Shown piece by piece: positions 18,490-27,490 of a stretch of DNA of 64,000 nt. The position numbers and the translations under genes were made by a program. The DNA comes from Paraburkholderia sp041321145 (GTDB taxonomy: Bacteria; Pseudomonadota; Gammaproteobacteria; Burkholderiales; Burkholderiaceae), in assembly GCF_041321145.1 (NCBI RefSeq), contig NZ_JBGGWA010000003.1, positions 372,001 to 436,000 of the forward strand, read 5' to 3'. The first letter of the stretch is position 1. Each line of letters starts with the position of its first letter. The notes beneath the pieces were generated by a model. The model was not told where the DNA came from. It ran no database searches and saw nothing but the letters and a program-made list of their open reading frames with translations.

Positions 18490-19392
18490 TCAGTGTTTGC
18501 GCGGGGCCGCGGGAGCGTCCGGGGCAGCGGCGCCGGTCGGGCTACGCATGAAGCGGAAGAACTCGCTGCTCGGGTCGACCACGATTACGTCGCCTGGCTT
18601 GAAGGTGTTCTTGTACGCCTGCATGCTTTGGTAAAACTGGTAGAACTGCGGGTCGCTGCCGTATGCGCCGGCGGCGATTTCCGCTGCCTTGGCATCACCC
18701 TCGCCCTTGATAGTCTGGGCCTGGCGGTAGCCGTCCGCGAGAATCGCCTGTTGCCGACCGACCGCATTCGCCTTGATCTGGCCGGCCTCGGCCGCGCCCT
18801 TCGCGCGTTCGTCGGCCGCCACCTGCTCGCGTGCGGCGATCATGCGCTTGTAAACCGAGTCGGCCATCGCCGCCGGGAAATCGACTCGCGTGAGTTGCAC
18901 GTCGAGCACCGAAACGCCCAGCGATGCCGCGGCTTTATCCATCGTGCCGCGCGCTTCGTCGGCAACGGCCTGCTGCTTCGCAAGCGCATCGGTCAGCGTG
19001 ACCTTGCCGAACGCGTCGCCAAGCGCACTGCGCGACAGCAGCGCCAGCCGGTCCTGCAGGCTTTGCACGTCACCCTTGGTTTGGGCGAGCAGCTTCAGCG
19101 GATCGGTCACACGGTATTTGACGACCGGATTAACCAGCAGATCGGTTTTGTCCGACGTGACATAGCGGTCTTCATCCGGCGCATCGAGCGACTGGATACG
19201 GTTGTCGACCAGCGTGACCGTTTGCAGCGGCGGCGGCAATTTGACATGCAAGCCCGGGCCGAGCAGTGTCGGCGCGGTGTCGCCATGCGATGACAGCACG
19301 GCCATATGACGCTGATCGACAACAAATACCATCGACGACGCGGCAAACAGCACGATGACGACAGCCAGGATGAGCGCAATGATCTTGTTCAT
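18490..19392 (-). CDS. hflC: FtsH protease modulator HflC
   Basis: Inner-membrane SPFH-domain protein which with HflK encloses FtsH and limits its activity. 300 residues: N-terminal anchor IIALILAVVIVLFAASSMVFVV (3-25), band-7/SPFH domain (about 25-200), then helical Ala/Lys-rich part ending near residue 270. ATG 19392 follows AAGGAG with good spacing. Starts 12 bp after hflK stops. Confidence 0.96.
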   Translation of the reverse strand: MNKIIALILAVVIVLFAASSMVFVVDQRHMAVLSSHGDTAPTLLGPGLHVKLPPPLQTVTLVDNRIQSLDAPDEDRYVTSDKTDLLVNPVVKYRVTDPLKLLAQTKGDVQSLQDRLALLSRSALGDAFGKVTLTDALAKQQAVADEARGTMDKAAASLGVSVLDVQLTRVDFPAAMADSVYKRMIAAREQVAADERAKGAAEAGQIKANAVGRQQAILADGYRQAQTIKGEGDAKAAEIAAGAYGSDPQFYQFYQSMQAYKNTFKPGDVIVVDPSSEFFRFMRSPTGAAAPDAPAAPRKH

Positions 19393-19404
19393 GATGTGCG
19401 CTCC

Positions 19405-20787
19405 TTATTGAACGTCGTCTTCGCGCAAACGGCTGCGGAAGGAGTCGCGTGAACGCAGTGCGTCGCTGCTGGCTGCAGGCGAACTGGCAGGCGTGGCGGC
19501 CGCGGAGGAAGCGGAGGAAGCAGTAGCCGCGGCAGACGGCGCCGCAGTGCTACTTGCCGCTTGCGGCGCGGCGGCACCCGACACAGCGGCAGCGCCGGAG
19601 GCAGCCGCAGCGGCATCGGCAACGCGCTGGCGCGTCTGCTCGACCAGTTTGTCGAGCGGCAGATACAACACGTTGTTGCCGCTCTTGCTGTCCACAAACA
19701 CCTTGGTCGTATTCGAATAGATCTGCTGCATGGTTTCCAGGTACATGCGCTCGCGAATCACAGCGGGCGCTTTCGAGTACTGCGCGTAGACTTGCTTGAA
19801 GCGCTCGGCATCGCCTTGCGCCTGGGCAACCGTTTTGTCGCTGTACGTTTTCGCTTCGTCGATCTGGCGCGCCACGTCGGCTTGCGCGCGCGGCAGCAGC
19901 GCTGCGGCGTAGGCCTGCGCTTCGCGCCTGGCGCGCTCGTTGTCCTGACGGACTTTGGCGGCATCGTCGAAAGCCGCCTGCACCCGGTCGGGCGTCTGCA
20001 CGCCCTGAATCGTCACGCCGGTCACGGCAAGGCCGGACTGGTATTCATCCAGGGATTGCTGAATCGACGCCATCAGTTGCTGGCGAATCGTTTCGCGATC
20101 CTGATAGAGGATATCGTTCGTGCTGCGCGCGCCGACAATGCTGCGCACCGCCGCTTGCGCGGCCTGCATCACCCCCTGGTCGGGATCGACGCTGCGAAAA
20201 AGGTAGTCGGTCGGCTTCTTCACCTGGTATTGCACGGCAAAGCGCACGTCGACGATATCGGCGTCGTGCGTAAGCATCGACGCGTCCTTCACGTTGGCGA
20301 GACGCACTACGTTGTTACGGCCGATCTCTACCTGGCGGATCTGGCCAATATTGACGAGTTCATGCGCTTCGAACGGATACGGCAGACGCCAATGCACACC
20401 GTGCCCCGCGGTGTAGCGATACTTACCGAACTGCATGACGACGCCGGCCTGGCCATCCTGCACGACGAACACGCCGCTGCCGAGATAGATCGCGATCAGC
20501 ACACCGATCACGACACCCACGCCGATACGCGCGCCACGACCATTGTCCGGACGGCCGCCGCCCGCACCGCCGCCCTTGCGGCCGAATACCCGGCTCAAAC
20601 GGCGGTTGAAATCGCGCCACATCTCGTCGAGATCGGGCGGGCCTTCGCCGTCCTTGGTCGGCGGACGCTTGGGTTCGTTGGGCCGTTGCCGGTCGCCATT
20701 GCCGTCGCCCCGGCCCCAGCGCGGATCGTTCAGTGACAGCATGGCGCGCATGCGCAGCCAGATACTCCGCTCGTTGTAATCGTTCAC
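19405..20787 (-). CDS. hflK: FtsH protease modulator HflK
   Basis: Partner of HflC. 460 residues: cytoplasmic Gly/Arg/Pro-rich N-terminus (1-95), membrane anchor IGVGVVIGVLIAIYLGSGVFVV (about 87-109), SPFH domain with GQAGVVMQFGKYRYTAGHGVHW, coiled helical region, and an unusually long Ala/Ser/Pro-rich C-terminal tail (about 390-445). The tail is low-complexity and probably variable between strains. Second of the hflX-hflK-hflC set, 49 bp after hflX. Confidence 0.96.
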   Translation of the reverse strand: MNDYNERSIWLRMRAMLSLNDPRWGRGDGNGDRQRPNEPKRPPTKDGEGPPDLDEMWRDFNRRLSRVFGRKGGGAGGGRPDNGRGARIGVGVVIGVLIAIYLGSGVFVVQDGQAGVVMQFGKYRYTAGHGVHWRLPYPFEAHELVNIGQIRQVEIGRNNVVRLANVKDASMLTHDADIVDVRFAVQYQVKKPTDYLFRSVDPDQGVMQAAQAAVRSIVGARSTNDILYQDRETIRQQLMASIQQSLDEYQSGLAVTGVTIQGVQTPDRVQAAFDDAAKVRQDNERARREAQAYAAALLPRAQADVARQIDEAKTYSDKTVAQAQGDAERFKQVYAQYSKAPAVIRERMYLETMQQIYSNTTKVFVDSKSGNNVLYLPLDKLVEQTRQRVADAAAAASGAAAVSGAAAPQAASSTAAPSAAATASSASSAAATPASSPAASSDALRSRDSFRSRLREDDVQ

Positions 20788-20836
20788 CTGTGTTCGTTCA
20801 CCAGAGTAGACAGCGGGTCAGTGCAATTGGAACGGG

Positions 20837-22051
20837 TCAGTGCCCGAGTTCTGGGACCTTGCGGTCGTCGCGTGGCGCTGCCGACCGGTCTTCTTCCGAC
20901 TGATCGACCAGCATGTCGGGAAGAGGTTCGGCAGTAGCGATTTCAGCGATGGCAGCGCGCAATGTATCCAGCCCTTGCCCCGTGCGCGCGCTCAAAAAGA
21001 CGCGCGAAATATTACCATACTCATCCCGCTCGACCGCGTCGCCACGGGCCGCCAACTCCGGCACCGCGTCGATCTTGTTGAACACCAGCACCTGGCGGAT
21101 GGTGTCCGCACCGATCGCGTGCAACACCTCGTTCACCTGATCGATCTGATCGAGCCGCACCGCGCTCGACGCATCGACTACATGCAGCAGCAGGTCGGCG
21201 TGAATGGTTTCCTCGAGCGTGGCGCGGAAAGCCGCAACCAGTTGGTGAGGCAGTTCGCGGATGAAACCGACCGTATCGGACACCACGACCTGCCCCGCTT
21301 CGTCACCGAGATAGACGCGGCGCGACGTGGTATCCAGCGTGGCGAACAGCTGGTCGGCGGCGTACGCCTGGGCCTTCGTCAGCGCGTTGAAGAGCGTGGA
21401 TTTGCCCGCGTTCGTGTAGCCGACCAGTGACACGGACATCGTCTGATTGCGGCTGCGCGCACGACGCTGCGTGCCGTGCTGACGGCGCAGCTTTTCGAGC
21501 CGGGTCTTGAGCGCCTTGATGCGCTCGCCGATCAAACGGCGGTCGGTTTCAAGCTGCGTTTCACCAGGGCCGCGCAAGCCGATACCGCCTTTCTGACGTT
21601 CAAGGTGGGTCCATGCGCGGATTAGTCGCGTCGATAAATACTGCAATTGCGCGAGCTCAACCTGCAGCTTGCCTTCATGGCTGCGGGCGCGTTGCGCAAA
21701 AATATCGAGGATCAGACTGGTGCGATCAATCACGCGGCGATTAAGCGCCTGCTCCAGATTGCGCTGCTGCGCGGGTGCCAGAGCGTGATTGAAAATGACG
21801 AGTTCGATGTCGTTCGCCTCACACGCAAGACGCAATTCTTCGGCCTTGCCGCTGCCGACGAACATCTTGGCATCGGGACTGGACCGGCGCCCGGTGAGGG
21901 TGACTAAGGGATTCGCGCCCGCGCTTTGCGCGAGCAAGCTGAGTTCTTCGAGACTGGCTTCGAAATCGATCTTACCGAAGTCGATGCCGACAAGCGCTGC
22001 ATTGATCAAATTGGAGGGTATCAAAATGAGGCGGCCGGGAGTAATCGCCAA
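20837..22051 (-). CDS. hflX: GTPase HflX
   Basis: Ribosome-associated GTPase that rescues or splits stalled 70S ribosomes under stress. About 404 residues: N-terminal HflX domain, a helical linker (GLRGPGETQLETDRRLI is the family signature, about 165-181), then the G domain with G1 GYTNAGKST (about 211), G3 DTVGFI and G4 NKID. No ATG fits; TTG at 22051 gives MAITPGRLILIPSN, and another TTG gives MINAALVGIDFG further in. Start therefore uncertain by about 17 codons. Follows hfq by 30 bp. Confidence 0.93.
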   Translation of the reverse strand: MAITPGRLILIPSNLINAALVGIDFGKIDFEASLEELSLLAQSAGANPLVTLTGRRSSPDAKMFVGSGKAEELRLACEANDIELVIFNHALAPAQQRNLEQALNRRVIDRTSLILDIFAQRARSHEGKLQVELAQLQYLSTRLIRAWTHLERQKGGIGLRGPGETQLETDRRLIGERIKALKTRLEKLRRQHGTQRRARSRNQTMSVSLVGYTNAGKSTLFNALTKAQAYAADQLFATLDTTSRRVYLGDEAGQVVVSDTVGFIRELPHQLVAAFRATLEETIHADLLLHVVDASSAVRLDQIDQVNEVLHAIGADTIRQVLVFNKIDAVPELAARGDAVERDEYGNISRVFLSARTGQGLDTLRAAIAEIATAEPLPDMLVDQSEEDRSAAPRDDRKVPELGH

Positions 22052-22081
22052 CGGGCGACGCTACGCCGGCCGCGACGGGGG

Positions 22082-22318
22082 TTAGGACTGTTCGGAATCC
22101 GGGTGGAAATTCACCGGACGGGCAGGCACGACAGTCGAAATTGCGTGCTTGTAGACCATCTGGGTGACCGTATTCCGGAGCAACACGACGTACTGGTCGA
22201 ACGATTCGATGTTCCCTTGAAGCTTGATGCCGTTGACCAAGTAGATCGACACCGGCACATGCTCTTTACGCAGTGCGTTCAAAAACGGGTCTTGTAACAA
22301 TTGCCCTTTGTTGCTCAT
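22082..22318 (-). CDS. hfq: RNA chaperone Hfq
   Basis: Hexameric Sm-like chaperone that pairs small RNAs with mRNAs. 78 residues from ATG 22318 (MSNKGQLLQDPFLNALRKE), with Sm1 VPVSIYLVNGIKLQGNIESFDQ and Sm2 VVLLRNTVTQMVYKHAIS, the YKH motif intact. The start has GGAG upstream; the longer frame to 22384 is not Hfq. Short C-terminal tail (about 13 residues), as in beta-proteobacteria. Heads hfq-hflX-hflK-hflC. Confidence 0.98.
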   Translation of the reverse strand: MSNKGQLLQDPFLNALRKEHVPVSIYLVNGIKLQGNIESFDQYVVLLRNTVTQMVYKHAISTVVPARPVNFHPDSEQS

Positions 22319-22460
22319 AGCAAACTCCGTATTTTTTTGCAGGTTGACTGAATTGACGACGAAGAAAAAGAGATCCGCCATCAACCGCTACACTATAGCC
22401 GATTTTCGTTTTTGCGCGAGAGGCCGGCCCCGGGGGCCAAACCCAACACACACGCGGGTT

Positions 22461-23798
22461 TCAGCCTTTGTCCGCGTAAGGGTTCGTCGATGATCTGAAC
22501 TCTATGCGCAATGGAGTCCCAGTCAGCTTGAAAGTTTCCCTGAAGCGGTTTTCGAGGTAGCGTTTGTACGTTTCGGTGATCGCATCGAGCGCATTACCGT
22601 GAATCACGATGATCGGCGGATTCTGCCCGCCCTGGTGCGCGTAACGCAATTTCGGGCGCACCGGACCACGTCGGCGCGGCTGCTGGAATTCGACTGCATC
22701 GATCAGCGCGCGCGTAAGCTTCGGCGTTGGCAGCTTGGCCATTGCCGCAGCGTAGGCGTCGTCGACTGAGCGCATCAGCGGGCCAATTCCGGTTTTTTCC
22801 GCTGCGGAAATGAAATGGAATTTGGCGAATTCGAGAAATTTTAGTTTGCGTTGCAAGTCGGCCTTGGTGCGCTCGCGCACATGCGGATCCAGACCGTCCC
22901 ATTTGTTCACGCCCACCACCAGCGCCCGCCCCTGCTCCACCACGAAGCCGGCAATGTGGGCGTCCTGTTCCGAGATGTCCTGCTGCGCGTCGAGCAGAAG
23001 GATCACGACGTTCGCGTCCGAGATCGATTGCAGCGTCTTCACCACCGAGAATTTCTCGATCGCTTCGAATACCTTACCGCGGCGGCGCAAGCCTGCCGTG
23101 TCGATCAACGTGTACGGCTTGCCCTGCCTTTCGAAGTCGACGTAGATCGAATCGCGCGTGGTGCCCGGCATGTCGAACGCGATCACGCGCTCTTCGCCCA
23201 CCAGCGCATTGATCAAGGTCGACTTGCCGACGTTCGGCCGGCCGACGATCGCGATCTTCACGCCGCGCGCTTCTTTTTCGACGTCGCTCTCTTCCGGCTG
23301 CCCGGCGTACGCAACGCCGAGTGCCTCGTTGATCATTTCGGTGACGCCGTCGCCGTGCGCAGCCGAGATCGCGCGCGGATCGCCCAGACCGAGTTCGTAG
23401 AAGTCGGCGGCCACCGCGCTGTACTTCATCCCCTCCGCCTTGTTGACGACGAGGAAGATGGGCCGGCCGACCTTGCGCAAGTAGTCGGCGATCGTCTTGT
23501 CCTGCGGCGCGAGACCATTGCGGCCGTCGACGATGAACACGACGATGTCCGATTCTTCGACCGCCTGGCGGGTTTGACGCGCCATCTCGTGCAGGATGCC
23601 TTCCTTGGCGACCGGCTCGAAGCCACCGGTATCGACGACCAGATACGGCCGCTCGCCGGCGCGCCCCTCGCCGTAATGGCGATCGCGGGTGAGACCGGGC
23701 AGGTCGGCAACCAGCGCATCACGCGTACGCGTGAGACGGTTGAACAGCGTGGATTTCCCCACATTGGGGCGCCCAACGAGGGCAATAACGGGTTTCAT
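22461..23798 (-). CDS. der: Ribosome biogenesis GTPase Der (EngA)
   Basis: Double GTPase needed for 50S subunit maturation. 445 residues: G domain 1 with GRPNVGKST at 8-16 and DTGGFE, acidic linker QPEESDVEKEARG (about 168-180), G domain 2 with GRPNVGKST (about 188) and DTAGLRRRGKV, then the C-terminal KH-like domain ending in PLRIEFRSSTNPY. Complete. It follows bamB with an unusual 428-bp gap, so it probably has its own promoter. Confidence 0.98.
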   Translation of the reverse strand: MKPVIALVGRPNVGKSTLFNRLTRTRDALVADLPGLTRDRHYGEGRAGERPYLVVDTGGFEPVAKEGILHEMARQTRQAVEESDIVVFIVDGRNGLAPQDKTIADYLRKVGRPIFLVVNKAEGMKYSAVAADFYELGLGDPRAISAAHGDGVTEMINEALGVAYAGQPEESDVEKEARGVKIAIVGRPNVGKSTLINALVGEERVIAFDMPGTTRDSIYVDFERQGKPYTLIDTAGLRRRGKVFEAIEKFSVVKTLQSISDANVVILLLDAQQDISEQDAHIAGFVVEQGRALVVGVNKWDGLDPHVRERTKADLQRKLKFLEFAKFHFISAAEKTGIGPLMRSVDDAYAAAMAKLPTPKLTRALIDAVEFQQPRRRGPVRPKLRYAHQGGQNPPIIVIHGNALDAITETYKRYLENRFRETFKLTGTPLRIEFRSSTNPYADKG

Positions 23799-24226
23799 CA
23801 GATGTTGTTCACGGTGAAACGCGGGATCGAAATCGACCGCCCGCGTAGCGACGCCATGCGGCCGCTACACGGCAGCGTTTGACGAAAATTATCACGAATT
23901 CGACCAGCCCCGGATGTGCTGTCAATATGCGCACCCGGGCGGACGGAGGGTTGGCTGTATGGGGCAGCGCCAATGGGCCGCCAGGTTCAGTCTTTCTTAC
24001 TCGACGACTCGCACGCCAGTTCGATTGCGATTCTCTGCAATGCCGTCGAAGGTAGCGCCGCAAGCAGCCACCGATGGCCACCTGGGCCGTTTCTGATCCG
24101 ACTTGCCGGACCAGCCAGTCCGGCGGAATTCTTCTGGTTACCCTGCTGTACAACAAAAACGCGCGCGGCCGGCGAAGCCGGCCTGCGCGCTTGACTGCAC
24201 CTGCTTACCTATGAAACTGCGCGCGA
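23799..24226. other. 428-bp gap between bamB and der
   Basis: No convincing gene; the 115-codon open frame on minus here has no recognisable sequence. It holds the bamB terminator at its upstream end (minus-strand sense) and probably the der promoter, though I could not identify clear -35/-10 boxes. Confidence 0.5.
24155..24190 (-). terminator. Intrinsic terminator after bamB
   Basis: Minus strand: GC-rich arms GCGCGC-A-GGCCGGC and GCCGGCC-GCGCGC with a 3-base loop (24161-24190), then five T (24155-24159 after one G). Separates bamB from der. Confidence 0.88.
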
Positions 24227-25372
24227 TTAGCGCGGGCGGTAGCCGTACAGGTCGCCGTCGTGCGTCAGCACTACCAGTGTTTCCCCGGCCAGCACCGGCG
24301 CCGCGGTAATCGCGCTGCCGTCAGTCTTCACGCGGGCCACGAGCGTGCCGTCATCGCGCGACAGGAAGTGCACGTAGCCCTGATAGTCGCCCAGCACGGC
24401 AGCGTGACCCAGTATGAACGGGACGCTGAGTTCACGGTTCTTGAGCGTGTCGTTCTTCCACAGCGGCGTGCCGTTGCTCACGTCGAACGCCGACACCACC
24501 GACCAGTCGTCGGCCGCCACCACGGCGCGATCATCTTGCGCCAGACCGCTTGTGCTCGAGAACGCCTTTTCCCACAACGCACGGCCCGAGTTCGCATCGA
24601 AGCAGCCAATCTGACCCTGGAACGTCACCGCGCAGGTTTCCGACCCGACCAGCGTAGGCGGCCCCGTCACGTCGTTGATCCGCTCCACTTCCGTCACGCC
24701 CTTCGGGTACGACACCGGCGTCTGCCAGTAGTTGTCGCCCGTCTGCAGGTTGATCGCGGCGAAGGCGCCACCCGGAAAACCGGCCAGCACGGCCGCGTCG
24801 CCCGCGAACGTCATGCCCGAAGACACACGCAGATTGAGCGGCACCGCGCGGTTGCGATAGTTCCACTTCTGCTCGCCGGTTTGCGCGTTGAACGCAACGA
24901 TCTGACCGTCGACCGTGCGCACCACGACGAGGCCGTTGCCGACCAGCGGCGGCGAGATGATTTCGCCAGGCGCCTTGGCGGCCCACAACTGCTTGCCGTC
25001 CGCGCCGAGTACGTAGACATCGCCCTTCAGGCCGCCGACTGCCGTCAGCGTACCGTCGCTGCCGACGCCCGCCGAAAGATCGTCGTGCAACTTGACGCGC
25101 CAGATGTCCTTGCCTGTTTGCGCGTCGATCTTCGCAACGGAGCCATTCGCGCCGGCCGCGTACACCGCATTGCCGACCGCGACAGGCGAGAACAGGTAAC
25201 GACCCGCCTTGCCGACGCTGGTCTTCCACGCCTGCTGCACGTCGAGCACGGGTTTGAACTCGGTGAGCGGCGTCGGCACGCGGCGCTCGTCTTTCGTGGA
25301 TGAGCAAGCCGCCATGGTGAGCACGGTCATCGCACAGGCAACGGGCACAGCGTAACGTTTCAGCAGATTCAT
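24227..25372 (-). CDS. bamB: Outer membrane assembly lipoprotein BamB
   Basis: Lipoprotein subunit of the BAM complex that inserts outer-membrane beta-barrels. 381 residues from ATG 25372 (MNLLKRYAVPVACAMTVLTMAAC), lipobox MAAC with Cys23. The rest is an eight-bladed PQQ-like beta-propeller, with repeated blade motifs such as NAQTGEQKWNYR, DANSGRALWEKAF and DVSNGTPLWKN. Follows yfgM by 61 bp; the pair occurs together widely. A BamC gene is also in the window (33886-35025), in a different operon. Confidence 0.95.
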   Translation of the reverse strand: MNLLKRYAVPVACAMTVLTMAACSSTKDERRVPTPLTEFKPVLDVQQAWKTSVGKAGRYLFSPVAVGNAVYAAGANGSVAKIDAQTGKDIWRVKLHDDLSAGVGSDGTLTAVGGLKGDVYVLGADGKQLWAAKAPGEIISPPLVGNGLVVVRTVDGQIVAFNAQTGEQKWNYRNRAVPLNLRVSSGMTFAGDAAVLAGFPGGAFAAINLQTGDNYWQTPVSYPKGVTEVERINDVTGPPTLVGSETCAVTFQGQIGCFDANSGRALWEKAFSSTSGLAQDDRAVVAADDWSVVSAFDVSNGTPLWKNDTLKNRELSVPFILGHAAVLGDYQGYVHFLSRDDGTLVARVKTDGSAITAAPVLAGETLVVLTHDGDLYGYRPR

Positions 25373-25433
25373 CGGTGGACGAAGCATTCAGGAAATTAGT
25401 TAATGGAGACCGGTTGGTCGTTACATGCGGCGA

Positions 25434-26063
25434 TCAGCCGCCCAGTGCGTCCAGCTTGAACTGAATCAACTGGCGTGCCGAACTATCGTTTTTCGACAGC
25501 GAGTCGAGCGCGAGCTTATAGGCCACGCGCGCATCGTCACGCTTGCCTTGAGCGGCGAGCAGGTCACCGCGGCCGTTCGCCACAATGCCCTTGAACGCAT
25601 CGGACTGCGGTTCGGCGAGCAATGCGAGACCCTGGTCGTAAGCCTTGTCGTCAAGCAGCAGCGAAGCCATACGCAGCTTGGCGATCTGCTTGAACTCGTC
25701 GTCTTTCGCGTGATCGATAGTCCATTGAAGCTGGGCCTTCGCGGCGGCTTCGTCACCCGCGGCGTACAGCGCCTTGGCCGCGCCCAGCGCGGTCATCTGC
25801 GCATACGCGGTGCGGCTGAACTTGTCTTCCATGTCGGTGGCGACGCGCGTGATCTTCGCCTTGTCGCCCGATGCCACGGCTTGCTGCACCTGGTCATACA
25901 GCACCGCGGCTTCCGTCGCCTCGCGCCGTTGCCAGAAATTCCAGCCGTTCCAGCCGGCTGCTGCAACCAGCACCACCAGCACAATCCACGTGGTTGCATT
26001 GCCCCACTGCGCCCACCATGCTTTCAGACCTTCAATCGATTCTTGTTCGTCGTGGTAACTCAT
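25434..26063 (-). CDS. YfgM family TPR protein (UPF0070)
   Basis: Inner-membrane protein with a periplasmic TPR domain; YfgM relatives interact with the SecYEG/PpiD translocon. 209 residues from ATG 26063: cytoplasmic MSYHDEQESIEGLKAWW (the conserved start), one transmembrane helix TTWIVLVVLVAAAGWNGWNFW (about 22-42), then helical repeats with ALYAAGDEAAAKAQLQWTI and GDLLAAQGKRDDARVAYKLAL. The preceding MHTYQERG extension lacks support. Between hisS (66 bp) and bamB, as in many proteobacteria. Confidence 0.93.
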   Translation of the reverse strand: MSYHDEQESIEGLKAWWAQWGNATTWIVLVVLVAAAGWNGWNFWQRREATEAAVLYDQVQQAVASGDKAKITRVATDMEDKFSRTAYAQMTALGAAKALYAAGDEAAAKAQLQWTIDHAKDDEFKQIAKLRMASLLLDDKAYDQGLALLAEPQSDAFKGIVANGRGDLLAAQGKRDDARVAYKLALDSLSKNDSSARQLIQFKLDALGG

Positions 26064-26129
26064 CGCCCGGCGATTTCCTCTTTCTTGATACGTGTGCATG
26101 TCGAACCAATGGGCTCGACGACATCGCGA

Positions 26130-27470
26130 TCAGTCGTCGCCGTCTTCGGCGGTTGCAACCATCGCATTGATTAGAAATTCGGTCAAGTCTTCGGCGGGCA
26201 CGTTATGTTGCTCGCTTTTACCGCCGTTCGCGCCTGTATCGCGCAGCGGCTTCACACCGACCGTACCGTTGACGATCTCGTCTTCGCCGAGGATCACCGC
26301 GAATGCCGCGCCGCTCGCGTCAGCACGCTTCATCTGCGACTTGAAGCTCGCCGCCTGACCATCCGCGCTGCAATGCAGGATCACGTCGAGACCCGTATCG
26401 CGCAGACGCTCGGCGATGATAAAGGCTTGCTCGCGCGCCGCGTCGCCCTGATGGACCACGTACACGTCGCAACCTTCGTCTTCCGGCACGAGCTGCTCGT
26501 CTTTCAGCAATTCGAGGATACGTTCGACGCCCATTGCCCAGCCGCACGCGCCCGTCGGCTTGCCGCCGAGCTGCTCGATCAGCGGATCGTAGCGGCCGCC
26601 GGCCGCGACAGTACCTTGCGCGCCAAGCTTGTCGGTCACCCATTCGAACACGGTCAGATTGTAATAATCGAGACCGCGCACGAGACGCGGATTGATCGTG
26701 AACGGGATGTTGTTCGCCTTCAGAATGCGCTGCAGACCTTCGAAGTGCGCGCGCGATTCTTCGCCGAGAAAATCGATCAGCTTGGGCGCGTTCCGAGCGA
26801 CTTCCTGCATTGCCGGATTCTTCGTGTCGAGCACGCGCAGCGGGTTCGTGTACAGGCGGCGCTTCGCCTCTTCGTCGAGCACGTCCATGTGCTTTTCGAG
26901 GTAAGCGATCAACTCGATGCGATATGCCGCACGCTCTTGCGCGAGACCCAGCGAATTAAGTTCGAGCTTGATGCCCATCAAGCCGAGGTCGTCCCACAAA
27001 CGCTGGCACATCATGATGATTTCAGCATCGGCGTCCGGGCCGGCGAAGCCCAATGCTTCCACGCCGACCTGATGGAACTGCCGATAACGGCCGCGCTGCG
27101 GGCGCTCATGACGGAACATCGGTCCGATGTACCACAGGCGCTTCGGACCGTCGTACAGCATGTTGTGCTCGATGGTCGCACGCACGACAGCCGCGGTGTT
27201 TTCCGGGCGCATCGTCAGGTTCTCGCCGTTCAACGCGTCGGTAAAGCTGTACATCTCTTTCTCGACGATATCGGTCACCTCACCGATACCGCGCTTGAAC
27301 AACTGCGTATGCTCGATGATCGGCGTGCGAATATTCTGGTATCCGTACGAACGCAGCATCGACTTGACCGTCGTTTCGAAAAACTCCCACAACCCGGCTT
27401 CCTGCGGAAGGATGTCGTTCATGCCCTTCACGCCGGACAACTTTTCGAGTTTTTTCTTCTGTTCAGTCAT
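26130..27470 (-). CDS. hisS: Histidyl-tRNA synthetase
   Basis: Charges tRNA-His. Class II synthetase of 446 residues: motif 1 around FFETTVKSMLRSYGYQNIRTP, motif 2 with LWYIGPMFRHERPQRGRYRQF (about 110-130), the histidine loop LVRGLDYYNLTVFEW (about 264-278), motif 3 GACGWAMGVERILELL, and the C-terminal anticodon-binding domain. A short acidic tail TAEDGDD follows. 20 bp after ispG. Confidence 0.98.
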   Translation of the reverse strand: MTEQKKKLEKLSGVKGMNDILPQEAGLWEFFETTVKSMLRSYGYQNIRTPIIEHTQLFKRGIGEVTDIVEKEMYSFTDALNGENLTMRPENTAAVVRATIEHNMLYDGPKRLWYIGPMFRHERPQRGRYRQFHQVGVEALGFAGPDADAEIIMMCQRLWDDLGLMGIKLELNSLGLAQERAAYRIELIAYLEKHMDVLDEEAKRRLYTNPLRVLDTKNPAMQEVARNAPKLIDFLGEESRAHFEGLQRILKANNIPFTINPRLVRGLDYYNLTVFEWVTDKLGAQGTVAAGGRYDPLIEQLGGKPTGACGWAMGVERILELLKDEQLVPEDEGCDVYVVHQGDAAREQAFIIAERLRDTGLDVILHCSADGQAASFKSQMKRADASGAAFAVILGEDEIVNGTVGVKPLRDTGANGGKSEQHNVPAEDLTEFLINAMVATAEDGDD

Positions 27471-27490
27471 CTGTCTTCGATTGACGGTAT

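Noticed and set aside
23809..24156. 115-codon minus-strand open frame between bamB and der
   Set aside because: No ribosome-binding site or recognisable sequence; overlaps the expected der promoter region.
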